DNA from: Tsukamurella pulmonis
GTDB taxonomy: Bacteria > Actinomycetota > Actinomycetes > Mycobacteriales > Mycobacteriaceae
Assembly (NCBI RefSeq): GCF_900103175.1
Contig: NZ_FNLF01000002.1
Coordinates: 3,858,136-3,922,135, forward strand
Direction of reading: 5' to 3'
Length of the DNA: 64,000 bases
Shown piece by piece: positions 15,274 through 23,157 of the stretch. The translations under genes were made by a program, and so were the position numbers. The stretch's first letter is position 1, and each line of letters begins with the position of its first letter. The notes beneath the pieces are model-generated. The model was given only the letters and a program-made list of their open reading frames with translations. It was not told the origin of the DNA and did no database searches.

Positions 15274-16386
15274 CTAGATCCTTCGATTCGTTTCGGTCTT
15301 GGCGGACAGGTGGGCATGGGCGGCGAGGGCGTCGAGCACGCTGTTCATCGTCTTCGGGATCGGGTTCCACCGGGCGACGCTCGCTGGGGTGGTCAACTGC
15401 GGCGCCTTGAAGTACGTCTGACCGGCGAGGATGTGGTAGATCCGGGCACGTAAGTCGGCGTCCTCGGTGGCAGGCCAGGCCGTCCCGGACCATTCGCGCC
15501 ACGCGTCCTGCCAGCGGATGAGGGTCGCGCGTCCTGTGGTGGGATCGGTCCAGTAGTCCTCGATGAGCCGTTGGGCCACGTCGTAGGGTGCGCCCGGTGG
15601 CGGGTACCAAGCAGGGTCGAACGGGATCTCGTCACCGGAGTTCCGCTTGGACGTACCCCGATTGATCGAGATGACATCGGCGGGTTCCGGATCCGGCTCC
15701 ACCGGAACCAGGTCGTCCAGCGAGAGCCCGAGTGCGCCGAGGTGATCGACCACATCGTGTGCGCCCTCAGCAGCCTCGACCACGCGGTAGGTGACGCCGA
15801 GTGCATCGAGCGCCTCCGCGACCTGGCGGACGAACTCCTTGCCCGCGGCATCGCGGTCGCGGACGATGGTCACCTCGTGGCCGACGAGGGGTGCCCAGTC
15901 GGCCTTCCGCGCCGACTTCGCACCGCCGCAGGACGTTGTGGCCACCGCCCCCGCACGCTTGACGGCCTCGACGTTCCCTTCGCCCTCCACGACGTACACG
16001 GGCTCCCCGTCGGGGAACGGGATCCCGTAGAGCGCGTTGCCTTTCCGTCCGGGGTCCTGGCTGATGGCCTTGGACTTGCCGTTCCGTCCGGGGCGACGGT
16101 GGACGCGATGCCCGTCGAGGTACGAGTAGACGACGCCCTTGCGGGGCTCGTCGTAGAGGTCCGCCCACGTCAGATTGAATTCGGCCATCACGTCGGCCAC
16201 TTCGCCGTTGAAGGCATGAATGGCGGCACGCCCCGGCTCGGGCTCCCAGACGACGGTGCCGTCGTCGGTATCCGAGTGCCCTGGGGTCGCGACCCGGAAT
16301 CGGTCCCGACCCTCGTCGCGGAAGTTCCGACCCTGCGCCTGGAACAGGTCACGAAGGCGGTCGAACGCGCGCTGGTGAGCTACCAT
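15274..16386 (-). CDS. TOPRIM-type DNA primase (N-terminal half of a primase-helicase)
   Basis: Starting at ATG 16386 (MVAHQRAFDRL), with AGGGGACC upstream, gives 370 aa. The TOPRIM segment spans about 130-200: VYVVEGEGNVEAVKRAG with the key Glu, and EVTIVRDRDAAGKEF with the D-x-D pair. An N-terminal zinc-less DNA-binding part precedes it. The C-terminus (YDVAQRLIEDYWTD to VLDALAAHAHL) is the linker normally leading into the helicase. It ends one base before the helicase ATG, so the two products are made from one message. It primes replication of the element. Confidence 0.8.
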   Translation of the reverse strand: MVAHQRAFDRLRDLFQAQGRNFRDEGRDRFRVATPGHSDTDDGTVVWEPEPGRAAIHAFNGEVADVMAEFNLTWADLYDEPRKGVVYSYLDGHRVHRRPGRNGKSKAISQDPGRKGNALYGIPFPDGEPVYVVEGEGNVEAVKRAGAVATTSCGGAKSARKADWAPLVGHEVTIVRDRDAAGKEFVRQVAEALDALGVTYRVVEAAEGAHDVVDHLGALGLSLDDLVPVEPDPEPADVISINRGTSKRNSGDEIPFDPAWYPPPGAPYDVAQRLIEDYWTDPTTGRATLIRWQDAWREWSGTAWPATEDADLRARIYHILAGQTYFKAPQLTTPASVARWNPIPKTMNSVLDALAAHAHLSAKTETNRRI

Positions 16387-16441
16387 GGTGGTGTCGGTCC
16401 CCTGCTTGGCGGTTGGTGGAACAAGACACTTGAAGCGAAAT

Positions 16442-16463
16442 ACCCCCGCCCACCGGGGGTTTT
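16442..16463. terminator. Short hairpin before the primase gene
   Basis: ACCCCC and GGGGGT arms (16442-16447, 16455-16460) with a T run on the plus side. It could separate the tRNA-like segment and excisionase-like gene from the primase transcript. Confidence 0.45.
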
Positions 16464-16489
16464 CGTGTCTCTGGGCCACTTGGCCCTAG

Positions 16490-16545
16490 TGCCCCGGCGC
16501 GGAGTCGAACCGCGCAAGTTGATCCGGATGGATCCCATCCGGGGC
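16490..16545 (-). other. tRNA-like sequence lacking a D-arm
   Basis: Read on the minus strand, a perfect 7-bp acceptor stem (16539-16545 with 16491-16497), a single discriminator A, and a perfect T-arm (5-bp stem, TTCGACT loop) are present. Only 24 bases separate the acceptor from the T-arm, about 17 fewer than in a normal tRNA, matching loss of the D-arm. The remaining 24 bases give no canonical anticodon loop with U33. It is either a decayed tRNA or a tRNA mimic. Confidence 0.4.
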
Positions 16546-16638
16546 CTTCAGATCAGTCGGTCCCCCAGGTCCAGCCCTTCGCTGGAACGCGGTTCCTCAT
16601 GTGGGGCTGTTTGATGCTGCTTGGCGCTGGTCAGTGGC

Positions 16639-16890
16639 CTAGCCGGCAAGGACGACACCGTCGCCACGGAGCGTCTCCGTGATGACCTGCCGTTTCCAGG
16701 CGTAGTAGGCGCCCCGCGGGTATCGAACGGAGCCACCGACCTTCACACTCGGAGGTCCGGTCCCGACACCTCGCCACGCACTGAGCGTCTTGGTCGACTT
16801 CCCGACGTCGTTTGAGACGAACCGCGGCGTCAGAAGCTGGTCCTCCACATCCACCTCCCCCGCATCTGCATGATCATTGCTTTTTCGCAT
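16639..16890 (-). CDS. Excisionase-like helix-turn-helix protein (83 aa)
   Basis: The segment LLTPRFVSNDVGKSTKTLSAWRGVGTGPPSVKVGGSVRYPRGAYYAWKRQ is a MerR/AlpA-type winged HTH as found in excisionases. It is transcribed divergently from the Xre repressor gene, beside the integrase gene, the position where Xis or an early regulator is expected. The start is ATG 16890. A good promoter (-35 GGTCAA complement, -10 at 16897-16902) places the transcript start at or within a base or two of the ATG, so it is probably leaderless. It should bend attachment DNA and favour excision, or control early genes. Confidence 0.65.
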   Translation of the reverse strand: MRKSNDHADAGEVDVEDQLLTPRFVSNDVGKSTKTLSAWRGVGTGPPSVKVGGSVRYPRGAYYAWKRQVITETLRGDGVVLAG

Positions 16891-16896
16891 ACTCCA

Positions 16897-16925
16897 TGTT
16901 TATCAGGATCCGCGAGCCGGGTCAA
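16897..16925 (-). promoter_or_regulatory. Promoter of the excisionase-like gene
   Basis: On the minus strand TTGACC (16925-16920) and TAAACA (16902-16897) are separated by exactly 17 bases. The ATG begins seven bases after the -10 element, indicating a leaderless message. TCTAGTGTT at 16941-16949 lies just upstream and is a candidate repressor site. Confidence 0.55.
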
Positions 16926-16967
16926 GCTTTCTGAGTAAGGTCTAGTGTTTTTGGGCATGTTCAGGCT

Positions 16968-17498
16968 ATGGTGAGCCCCATGATCAGCGACAAGCTGCTG
17001 GGGAGATACGTGCGACGCCGCCGTGAAGAGCTGGCACTTACGCAAGAGGGGCTGGCAGACCTACTAGGACTCAAACAGTTCGTCGTGAGCCGCATCGAGG
17101 CCGGCGATCGGGGCCTCAAGGTGACGGAACTAGGCAAGTTCGCCCAGGCACTTAGGACCACGCCCGAAGCGCTGGTTACAGCGGCCACAGCGCCCGATCC
17201 GTCACAGCAGACGGCGCTCGCGGGCGGGGTGCGCTCAACAGCGACAGATGCGCTCGTCAACTACGCAAGCGCGATCTCAGAACTAGCGGCAGCGTTCCAT
17301 GAGGCACCTGAGTTGGCATCGCAGCAGGGCCTAGCGAACTTCGAAACGGCCCTCGCATCACTCCATGGCCCTACCCAGTACGTCGCCCTCACGGCGACCG
17401 CAGCGAACGCACTCCGGACGGAACTTCAAGCTCTGATCGACGAGATAGTGGTCGCGTCGGTACTGCCAGAAGGGGGCACCGATGCCGTCGACGATTAG
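16968..17498 (+). CDS. Xre-family repressor of the integrative element
   Basis: Residues about 10-65 form a Cro/cI-type helix-turn-helix: RRRREELALTQEGLADLLGLKQFVVSRIEAGDRGLKVTELGKFAQAL. The remaining 110 residues are an Ala-rich helical region likely used for dimerisation; no peptidase (LexA-like) motif is visible. ATG 16980 has GGTGAG just before it and is an alternative start. It is divergent from the excisionase-like gene and overlaps the integrase start by 17 bases, so it probably governs the lysogeny-like state and is co-expressed with integrase. Confidence 0.75.
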   Translation: MVSPMISDKLLGRYVRRRREELALTQEGLADLLGLKQFVVSRIEAGDRGLKVTELGKFAQALRTTPEALVTAATAPDPSQQTALAGGVRSTATDALVNYASAISELAAAFHEAPELASQQGLANFETALASLHGPTQYVALTATAANALRTELQALIDEIVVASVLPEGGTDAVDD

Positions 17499-18756
17499 CC
17501 CCACCGAGGACCTGTGGCGCAAGTCCGACGGGTCAGAATCAGCGCGCGCTGGACGAGGTAAGCGATGGCGCGTGCGCTGGGAAGTCGACGGCGACTGGAA
17601 GTCGAAGTCGTTCCACCGCAAAGCGGAGGCGGAGTTGTACCGGCGCGAGCTGACGACGGACCTCACCATTGGCAAGTACGTCGACGAGAAGGCGGCGCAG
17701 ACCACCATCGAGGCTCTGTGGGTGCGATGGAGTGCCATGGATGGCGGCATCACGCAACGGACAAAGGAGAGCCGTGAAGCTATCTGGCGCAAACATGTGA
17801 AGCCTCAGTGGAGCAAGACAGCCGTCGGAGACATCGGTCGCCCCAAGGTCAAGGCGTGGGTCGCTTCGATGAAACGGGACGGCGTAGGAGTGCCGACCAT
17901 CGAGAAGGCTGTAGGCGTTCTACGCGGGATTCTTGATCTCGCGATTGATGATAGGCGTGCGGTCGCGAACGCGGCTGACAAGATCCCCGTTGGTAAGCGG
18001 CAGACGAAGCCGCGCCCGTACCTCACCGCGCCGCAGGTCGAGGCGCTGGCGCGGACCGTTGAAGATCTTCCGGTCGTCTCGGAAGGTGATCGAATCGATG
18101 CGCAGGGCGGCCTCGTGATCCGCCTTCTTGCGTTCACCGGTCTCCGTTGGGGCGAGATGATCGCCCTTCGGGTTGAGGATTGCGACATGCTGCGGAAGCG
18201 GCTCCATGTCCATCGAGCGATCACGGAGTCGGAGGAGCAGGGGGTTATCGAGGGCAACGTGAAGGACCACGAGCGGCGGTGGATTCCGATTCCCGCGCGC
18301 CTATTGGAGCCGCTGGCCGCGCAGATGCATGGCAAGGCGCGCGCCGACCATGTGTTCCACACCGCATCGGGCACTCCCCTGCTCGTCAGCAACTGGAGAC
18401 CTCGGACCTTCAATAAAGCCCGTGCGAGAGTCCAGTCGGCAACTGAAGCGATCAGGACTGAGGAGGCCAAGGCAACGGTGGCGAGCGCAGTCAAAAATCC
18501 GACACCGCCGTTCCCGACCGTGACACCGCACGATCTGCGCCACGCATACGCGTCCCTGGCAGTCAGTGCCGGAGCGAACGTCAAGGCGCTTCAACGAGCA
18601 CTGGGCCACGCCAAGGCGTCTATGACGCTCGACACCTACGCTGACCTCTTCGATGAAGATCTCGACGGAGTAGCGGTTCGGCTCGATGTACTCGTAAGCG
18701 ATGCCCTATCTCGCCTGCCACGTACCGAGAACGTACCGCGTACCGGCACTCCGTAG
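17482..18756 (+). CDS. int: Tyrosine-family site-specific integrase
   Basis: The 424-aa protein has an N-terminal arm-binding domain, a SAM-like core-binding domain (about 70-170) and a catalytic domain. Catalytic residues visible are Arg222 (TGLRWGE), His350 and Arg353 (HDLRH), His376 (LGH) and the nucleophile Tyr386 (DTYADLF). All are present, so the enzyme should be active. It lies at the end of the element, directly next to a tRNA-Ala gene, which is the presumed attachment site. It overlaps the repressor gene and is followed by a palindromic terminator. Confidence 0.9.
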   Translation: MPSTISPTEDLWRKSDGSESARAGRGKRWRVRWEVDGDWKSKSFHRKAEAELYRRELTTDLTIGKYVDEKAAQTTIEALWVRWSAMDGGITQRTKESREAIWRKHVKPQWSKTAVGDIGRPKVKAWVASMKRDGVGVPTIEKAVGVLRGILDLAIDDRRAVANAADKIPVGKRQTKPRPYLTAPQVEALARTVEDLPVVSEGDRIDAQGGLVIRLLAFTGLRWGEMIALRVEDCDMLRKRLHVHRAITESEEQGVIEGNVKDHERRWIPIPARLLEPLAAQMHGKARADHVFHTASGTPLLVSNWRPRTFNKARARVQSATEAIRTEEAKATVASAVKNPTPPFPTVTPHDLRHAYASLAVSAGANVKALQRALGHAKASMTLDTYADLFDEDLDGVAVRLDVLVSDALSRLPRTENVPRTGTP

Positions 18757-18762
18757 AGAACG

Positions 18763-18800
18763 ACTGCAGGCCAGGAGGAAATTTCCTCCTGGCCTGCAGT
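18763..18800. terminator. Perfect 38-bp palindromic terminator after int
   Basis: The sequence is fully self-complementary from 18763 to 18800, centred on AAATTT. It lies six bases after the integrase stop and 10 bases before the tRNA 3' end, so it can stop transcription from both sides. It may also mark the right edge of the element. Confidence 0.75.
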
Positions 18801-18810
18801 GTTCCTGGGG

Positions 18811-18883
18811 TGGAGCTAAGGGGAATCGAACCCCTGACCTCCTCGATGCGAACGAGGCGCGCTACCAACTGCGCTATAGCCCC
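18811..18883 (-). tRNA. tRNA-Ala (anticodon CGC), probable integration site
   Basis: On the minus strand a complete 73-nt cloverleaf begins GGGGCTATAGC. The anticodon stem is CCTCG/CGAGG with loop TTCGCAT, so the anticodon is CGC, reading GCG (Ala). The T-arm is GGGGTTCGATTCCCC. CCA is not encoded. The 3' end faces the integrase gene. tRNA 3' ends are the usual attB for tyrosine integrases, so the attR core should lie in 18,811-18,850. No second copy of this 3' end is visible in the window, so the other end of the element is to the left of base 1. Confidence 0.92.
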
Positions 18884-18925
18884 TTGCGGAACTCGAATAC
18901 CTTAGCAAGCTCCGCGGACAAACTG

Positions 18926-20155
18926 TTAACCGACCTTGCGCTCGAGCGGTTCGCGCAGGTCAGACGGGCGATCGAGGAAGTCGAACTCCTCGGCGCGGTA
19001 GCGCGGCAGGTGATCGAAGGCGGGGTCCTCGTCGTCGATCTCCATGACGATGCAGCCGCCGCGGCGCAGGTGCGCCGGCACGCCGTCGCGCACCTCGGCC
19101 TCGCGGGCCCGCTCGCGGCGGGCGCGCTCGAGCCGCGCCATGCGGCGGCGACGGATCTCCGCCTCGATGCGCACCGTCCGGCGCAGGTAGGTCAGGTAGA
19201 GCACGAGCGCCAGCACCACGGCGCCCAGGCCGTACCAGGCGAACGGCACGTTCATCAGGCCCGCGCCGAGCGCGATCACGGCCAGCACGCCGAGCACGAG
19301 CGTCACGCGCTGACGGAACCGGAACCGGGCCTCGGTGAGGCGGGCGTCGTTCTCGGGGTCGTAGCCGCCGCGGCGCCGACGCGGTTCCGCCTCGGCGTCC
19401 TCGAACTCGGCGGCGGGGTACTCCTCGTCGTACTCGTCCTCGAGCTCGTCGTCGTCCGCGCGCGACGGGCGCGCCACCGGGGCGAGCTCCTCGGTGAGCT
19501 GGTCGTCCGCGGGCACCTCGTCGACGACGTCCTCCACGGCCTCGTCGACGGTGTCGGCCTCGGCCTCGATCTCCTCGATCTCGACGGCCTCCTCCGGCTC
19601 GGTCACGCGCCGGACGATCGGCTCCGCCTCGGGGGCGGCGGCGTCGGACTCGGCCTTGAGCACGGGCGTCGCGGCGGGCAGGTCGTCGTCCAGATCGTCG
19701 AGGTCCACGATCTTCGCCTTGGCGCGCATCGCGGCGCGCTCGACGGTGGGGATCGGCGTGGTGTCGCCGTCCATCGGGCTCGAGCCGTGCAGGTCGTCGA
19801 CGTCGGAGTCGACGTAGGCGTGCGCCTCGGCCTCCTCGTCGGCGAGCTCCTCGTCCGGGGCGCCGGCCGCCCCGAACACGATGCGGCCGTCGTCGAGATC
19901 CTCGTCGAGGTCGTCGTCGCGGTCCAGCGGTGCGGCGTCCCGGTCCTCGTCGGCGCGCTCGGCGGCAACGAGCCCCGTCGGGCGGATGCGGCGGCGCACG
20001 GCGCGCGTGGCCGAGCCACCGCGATGCAGCAGTCGGGTCTTCAGGGTCGCGTCGGACACCTGGTTCACCTTGGGGTGCCGCGCGGCGAGCATCGGAACGA
20101 GCACCACCAGCCACGCGACGATCAGCCCCACCCAGAGCAGTGTCTGCGGGATCAT
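18926..20155 (-). CDS. glpR: GlpR/SepX-like membrane divisome protein
   Basis: I set the start at ATG 20155 (MIPQTLLWVGLIVAWLVVLVP), preceded by GGAGGGAG. A first transmembrane helix lies at residues 4-22. A very long acidic disordered region (about 60-290, rich in Asp/Glu) follows, then a basic RRRRGGYDPENDARL stretch and two helices at about 300-345 (TLVLGVLAVIALGAGL, AWYGLGAVVLALVLYLTYL). The conserved end carries DDEDPAFDHLPRYRAEEFDFLDRP. This matches the corynebacterial membrane receptor GlpR of the gephyrin-like protein Glp, encoded nearby here. Together they couple FtsZ to the membrane and to polar growth; that role is from family knowledge. Confidence 0.75.
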   Translation of the reverse strand: MIPQTLLWVGLIVAWLVVLVPMLAARHPKVNQVSDATLKTRLLHRGGSATRAVRRRIRPTGLVAAERADEDRDAAPLDRDDDLDEDLDDGRIVFGAAGAPDEELADEEAEAHAYVDSDVDDLHGSSPMDGDTTPIPTVERAAMRAKAKIVDLDDLDDDLPAATPVLKAESDAAAPEAEPIVRRVTEPEEAVEIEEIEAEADTVDEAVEDVVDEVPADDQLTEELAPVARPSRADDDELEDEYDEEYPAAEFEDAEAEPRRRRGGYDPENDARLTEARFRFRQRVTLVLGVLAVIALGAGLMNVPFAWYGLGAVVLALVLYLTYLRRTVRIEAEIRRRRMARLERARRERAREAEVRDGVPAHLRRGGCIVMEIDDEDPAFDHLPRYRAEEFDFLDRPSDLREPLERKVG

Positions 20156-20297
20156 GTCGGCTCCCTCCGGCAATCAGCGAGCACGGATCACATCCGTGTA
20201 AGTCGCCTCGAAGGCTATTTCACCAGGGTGGATCAGCGCGCCCGACGCGCCGTAGCGAAACCCCAAAAATCTCAAACAGTCACTTCAGTCACACGGG

Positions 20298-20930
20298 TCA
20301 GAACCGGGCACGCCCCGACCGGACCACCCGCGCGACCATCGAATCCGCGACCTCCTCGGCCGTGATCGCCATCAGCAGGTGATCGCGCCAGGTTCCGTCG
20401 ACGTGCAGGTACCGGCGCAGCAGCCCCTCCTCGCGGAAGCCCGAATGACGCAGCACCGCACGCGATCCGCCGTTCTCCGGGCGCACCGTCGCGTCCACGC
20501 GGTGCAGGCCCAGCGGCCCGAAGCAGTGATCGACGGCGAGCGCGACGGCCACCGTCGCCACCCCGCGGCCCGTGAACCGACGATCCACCCAGTACCCCAC
20601 CCAGGCACTCTGCAGCTGCCCGCGCGTGATGTTCCCGATGGTGATCTGGCCGGCGTAGTCACCGTCGACCTCGATGACGAGCGGGACGATAGTGCCCGCC
20701 CGGGCCTGCGACCGGAGCGACGCGCACAGCGGCGTCCACTGCGAGGCTGTGTGCCGGCGCTGCCAGTTGACCTCGCCCGACGGTTCCCACGGCTCGAGCT
20801 CGGCGCGATTGAGCAGGCGCAGGCGCGACCACTGCCGACCGTCGCGGGCGCGGATGGGGCGCAGGCGCACCACCCCGGCGGCCGTGGTGAGGGGGCCGAG
20901 TTCGACCTGCCAGTCCGTTCCGAAGAACAC
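20298..20930 (-). CDS. GNAT acetyltransferase, RimJ/RimL type
   Basis: A GNAT fold of 210 aa with LRPIRARDGRQWSRLRLLNRAELEPWEP, then GYWVDRRFTGRGVATVAVALAVDHCF (acetyl-CoA-binding loop, R-x-x-G-x-G/A) and VRPENGGSRAVLRHSGFREEGLLRRYLHVDG. RimJ-type enzymes acetylate the N-terminal alanine of ribosomal S5 or other proteins. The GTG start at 20930 lies immediately after the glp/moeA stop (20932), in one operon. The order galU, moeA, rimJ, then a membrane protein is that of Mycobacterium tuberculosis Rv0993-Rv0996. Confidence 0.8.
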   Translation of the reverse strand: MFFGTDWQVELGPLTTAAGVVRLRPIRARDGRQWSRLRLLNRAELEPWEPSGEVNWQRRHTASQWTPLCASLRSQARAGTIVPLVIEVDGDYAGQITIGNITRGQLQSAWVGYWVDRRFTGRGVATVAVALAVDHCFGPLGLHRVDATVRPENGGSRAVLRHSGFREEGLLRRYLHVDGTWRDHLLMAITAEEVADSMVARVVRSGRARF

Positions 20931-20931
20931 G

Positions 20932-22173
20932 TCAGCCGCGCTGGGCGAGGAAGGCGACGACCACGTCGTCGCCCGCGCGCACCTCGGTGACCTCCGGATC
21001 CACGACGATGAGGCAGTTCGCCTCCGCCAGGCTCACCAGCAGGTGGGATCCGTTGTCGGGGATCGGCGCGACCATGAACTCGCCGCTGTCCTCGTCGCGC
21101 ATGAGCTGGCCGCGCACGTACTCGCGGCGGCCGGCCGGCGACTGGTGCGACGCGGCGCTCTTGGCCGTCACCAGCCGGCGCATCGGCTGGCGCTTGCCGA
21201 GCGCGATGCGGATCAGCGGGCGCACCATGACCTCGAAGGCCACGAGCGCGCTCATCGGGTTCGAGGGCAGGAGGAAGGTGGGCACCTGGTCGTCGCCGAG
21301 CGCGCCGAAGCCCTGCACCGACGCGGGGTGCATCGCGATGCGCTCCACCGCGAGATCGCCGAGCTCCGTCAGCGCGGAGGTGATGTCGTCGGAGGCGCTG
21401 CCGCCGAGCGCGGACGTCACGATGACCACCTCGGAGCGCTGCAGCTGCGCCTCGACCGCCTCGCGCACCCCGTCGGTGCTGACGATGCCGACCCGGTGCA
21501 CCTCGGCGCCGCAGTCGCGGGCCGCCGCGGCCAGGGCGTAGGAGGCCACGTCGTAGACCTGGCCGGCGCCGGTGTCGCGATCGATGTCGACGAGTTCGCG
21601 GCCCACGGAGATCACCGCGACGCGCGGACGCGGGTGCACGGAGACCTTGTCGCGGCCGACGGCGGCGAGCAGGCCCACCTGCGCCGGCCCGACGACGGTG
21701 CCGCGGCGCACCGCCACGTCGCCCGGCTGCACGTCGTCGCCGGTGCGGCGGACGTACTGCCCGGAGCGGACCGAGTGGCCGACGCGGACCTTCGACAGGC
21801 CACCGTCGGTCCACTTGTCGGGGAGGACGGCGTCGGCGAGCGTGGGCAGCGGCGCGCCGGTCTCGACCTTGACGGCCTGCCCGGGCTGCAGCCGGATGGG
21901 CTGGCGGTTGCCCGCGCGGACCTCGCCGACGACCGGCAGGCTCACGACGATCTGCTCGCCGGTCTCCTCGTCGGTCTCGCCGGCGCTCGCCACGTCGACG
22001 GAGCGCACGGCGTACCCGTCGATCGCGGCCTGGTCGAAGGCGGGGAGGGCGTTCTCGACGACCACTTCCTCCGCACACATGAGGCCCTGCGCCTCGGAGA
22101 TCCCCACGCGCACCGGCCGGGGCGCCACCGCCGCCGCTGTGACCCGTGCCAGATGGTCCTCCACGGAGCGCAT
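20932..22173 (-). CDS. glp: Gephyrin/MoeA-like protein (probable Glp)
   Basis: I set the start at ATG 22173 (MRSVEDHLARV), with GGGAGG upstream, giving 413 aa. MoeA features include ENALPAFDQAAIDGYAVRS, VKVETGAPLP, RPRVAVISVGRELVD and LPSNPMSALVAFEVMVRP. The molybdopterin-binding loop reads SALGGSASDDI, where classical enzymes have a GD dyad, a small deviation. In Corynebacterium the gene in this position encodes Glp, which binds FtsZ and the GlpR receptor. A GlpR-like gene lies two genes downstream. A molybdenum-insertion role (MoeA) remains an alternative or an additional activity. Confidence 0.75.
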   Translation of the reverse strand: MRSVEDHLARVTAAAVAPRPVRVGISEAQGLMCAEEVVVENALPAFDQAAIDGYAVRSVDVASAGETDEETGEQIVVSLPVVGEVRAGNRQPIRLQPGQAVKVETGAPLPTLADAVLPDKWTDGGLSKVRVGHSVRSGQYVRRTGDDVQPGDVAVRRGTVVGPAQVGLLAAVGRDKVSVHPRPRVAVISVGRELVDIDRDTGAGQVYDVASYALAAAARDCGAEVHRVGIVSTDGVREAVEAQLQRSEVVIVTSALGGSASDDITSALTELGDLAVERIAMHPASVQGFGALGDDQVPTFLLPSNPMSALVAFEVMVRPLIRIALGKRQPMRRLVTAKSAASHQSPAGRREYVRGQLMRDEDSGEFMVAPIPDNGSHLLVSLAEANCLIVVDPEVTEVRAGDDVVVAFLAQRG

Positions 22174-22186
22174 GCTCTCGGCCTCC

Positions 22187-23086
22187 CTATCGGTTGAGTC
22201 GATCCTCGAGCCACGCCCGCAGACCGGGACCGTAGTCGTCGCGGTCCAACGCCAAGTCAACCGCAGCCTTGAGGTAGCCACCGGGATTTCCGAGGTCGTG
22301 TCGGGTTCCGCGGTGCACCACGACGTGCACCGGGTGCCCCTCGCTGATGAGCAGGGCGATGGCATCGGTCAGCTGGATCTCGCCGCCCGCACCGGTGTCG
22401 ATGCGGCGCAGCGCGTCGAAGATCGCCCGGTCCAGCAGGTAACGGCCGGCCGCAGCGTAGTTCGACGGGGCGTCCTCGGCCTTGGGCTTCTCGACCATGC
22501 CCTTGACCTTGAGCACGTCGGGATTGGTGGCGTCGGGCACGGTCTCGACGTCGAAGGCGCCGTAGCTGCTGATCTGCTCCGGGCTGACCTCGATCGCGCA
22601 CAGCACGGAGCCGCCGCGCTTCTCGCGGACCTTCGCCATCGTGGTCAGGACGCCGTTGGGCAGCACCAGATCGTCGGGCAGCAGGACCGCGACGGCGTCC
22701 TCGTCGTCGTCGAGGACCGGCTCCACGCAGGCCACCGCGTGGCCCAGGCCCAGCGGCTTCTCCTGGATGACGGCCTCGGCGTGGATCAGATTGGGGGCGC
22801 GGCGCACCTTGTCGAGCATCGCGGTCTTGCCGCGCTTCTCCAGCGTGCCCTCGAGGACGAGATCCTCGACGAAGTGCGCGACGACGCCGTCCTTGCCGGG
22901 GCTGGTCACGATGCACAGCCGCTCGGCGCCGGCCGCCGCGGCCTCCTCCGCCACCAGCTCGATGCCGGGGGTATCGACCACCGGGAGCAGTTCCTTCGGC
23001 ACCGTCTTCGTCGCGGGGAGGAAGCGAGTGCCCAGGCCGGCGGCGGGGACGATCGCGGTCTTCGGGAGGGACGGCGCAGTGGTCAT
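22187..23086 (-). CDS. galU: UTP-glucose-1-phosphate uridylyltransferase
   Basis: A 299-aa nucleotidyltransferase making UDP-glucose from UTP and glucose-1-phosphate for glycolipid, polysaccharide and trehalose synthesis. The signature AIVPAAGLGTRFLPATK is at about 11-27, with KELLPVVDTP following, the substrate segment LLPDDLV, and VEKPKAEDAPSNYAAAGRY. The DAI-LL and GTRHDLGNPGGYLKA elements complete the enzyme. It stands 13 bases upstream of glp/moeA in the same operon, as in mycobacteria. Length is standard. Confidence 0.92.
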   Translation of the reverse strand: MTTAPSLPKTAIVPAAGLGTRFLPATKTVPKELLPVVDTPGIELVAEEAAAAGAERLCIVTSPGKDGVVAHFVEDLVLEGTLEKRGKTAMLDKVRRAPNLIHAEAVIQEKPLGLGHAVACVEPVLDDDEDAVAVLLPDDLVLPNGVLTTMAKVREKRGGSVLCAIEVSPEQISSYGAFDVETVPDATNPDVLKVKGMVEKPKAEDAPSNYAAAGRYLLDRAIFDALRRIDTGAGGEIQLTDAIALLISEGHPVHVVVHRGTRHDLGNPGGYLKAAVDLALDRDDYGPGLRAWLEDRLNR

Positions 23087-23157
23087 TCCCCCACCTTAGG
23101 CTAGGTCACACAAAGGTAACGATCGGAGTGTGTAGATCACGATGGGAGACTGGTGTG

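Noticed and set aside
16490-16545. A functional tRNA gene
   Set aside because: The D-arm is absent and no standard anticodon loop can be drawn, so I list it only as tRNA-like.
1-18810. Complete prophage
   Set aside because: There are integration, repressor and replication genes but no terminase, capsid, portal, tail or lysis genes in the visible part.
20372-22078. Long Arg/Gly/Pro-rich open frame opposite/within glp and the GNAT gene
   Set aside because: It is a shadow frame of high-GC coding DNA: Arg-dominated composition, no domain, and both overlapping genes are clearly identified.
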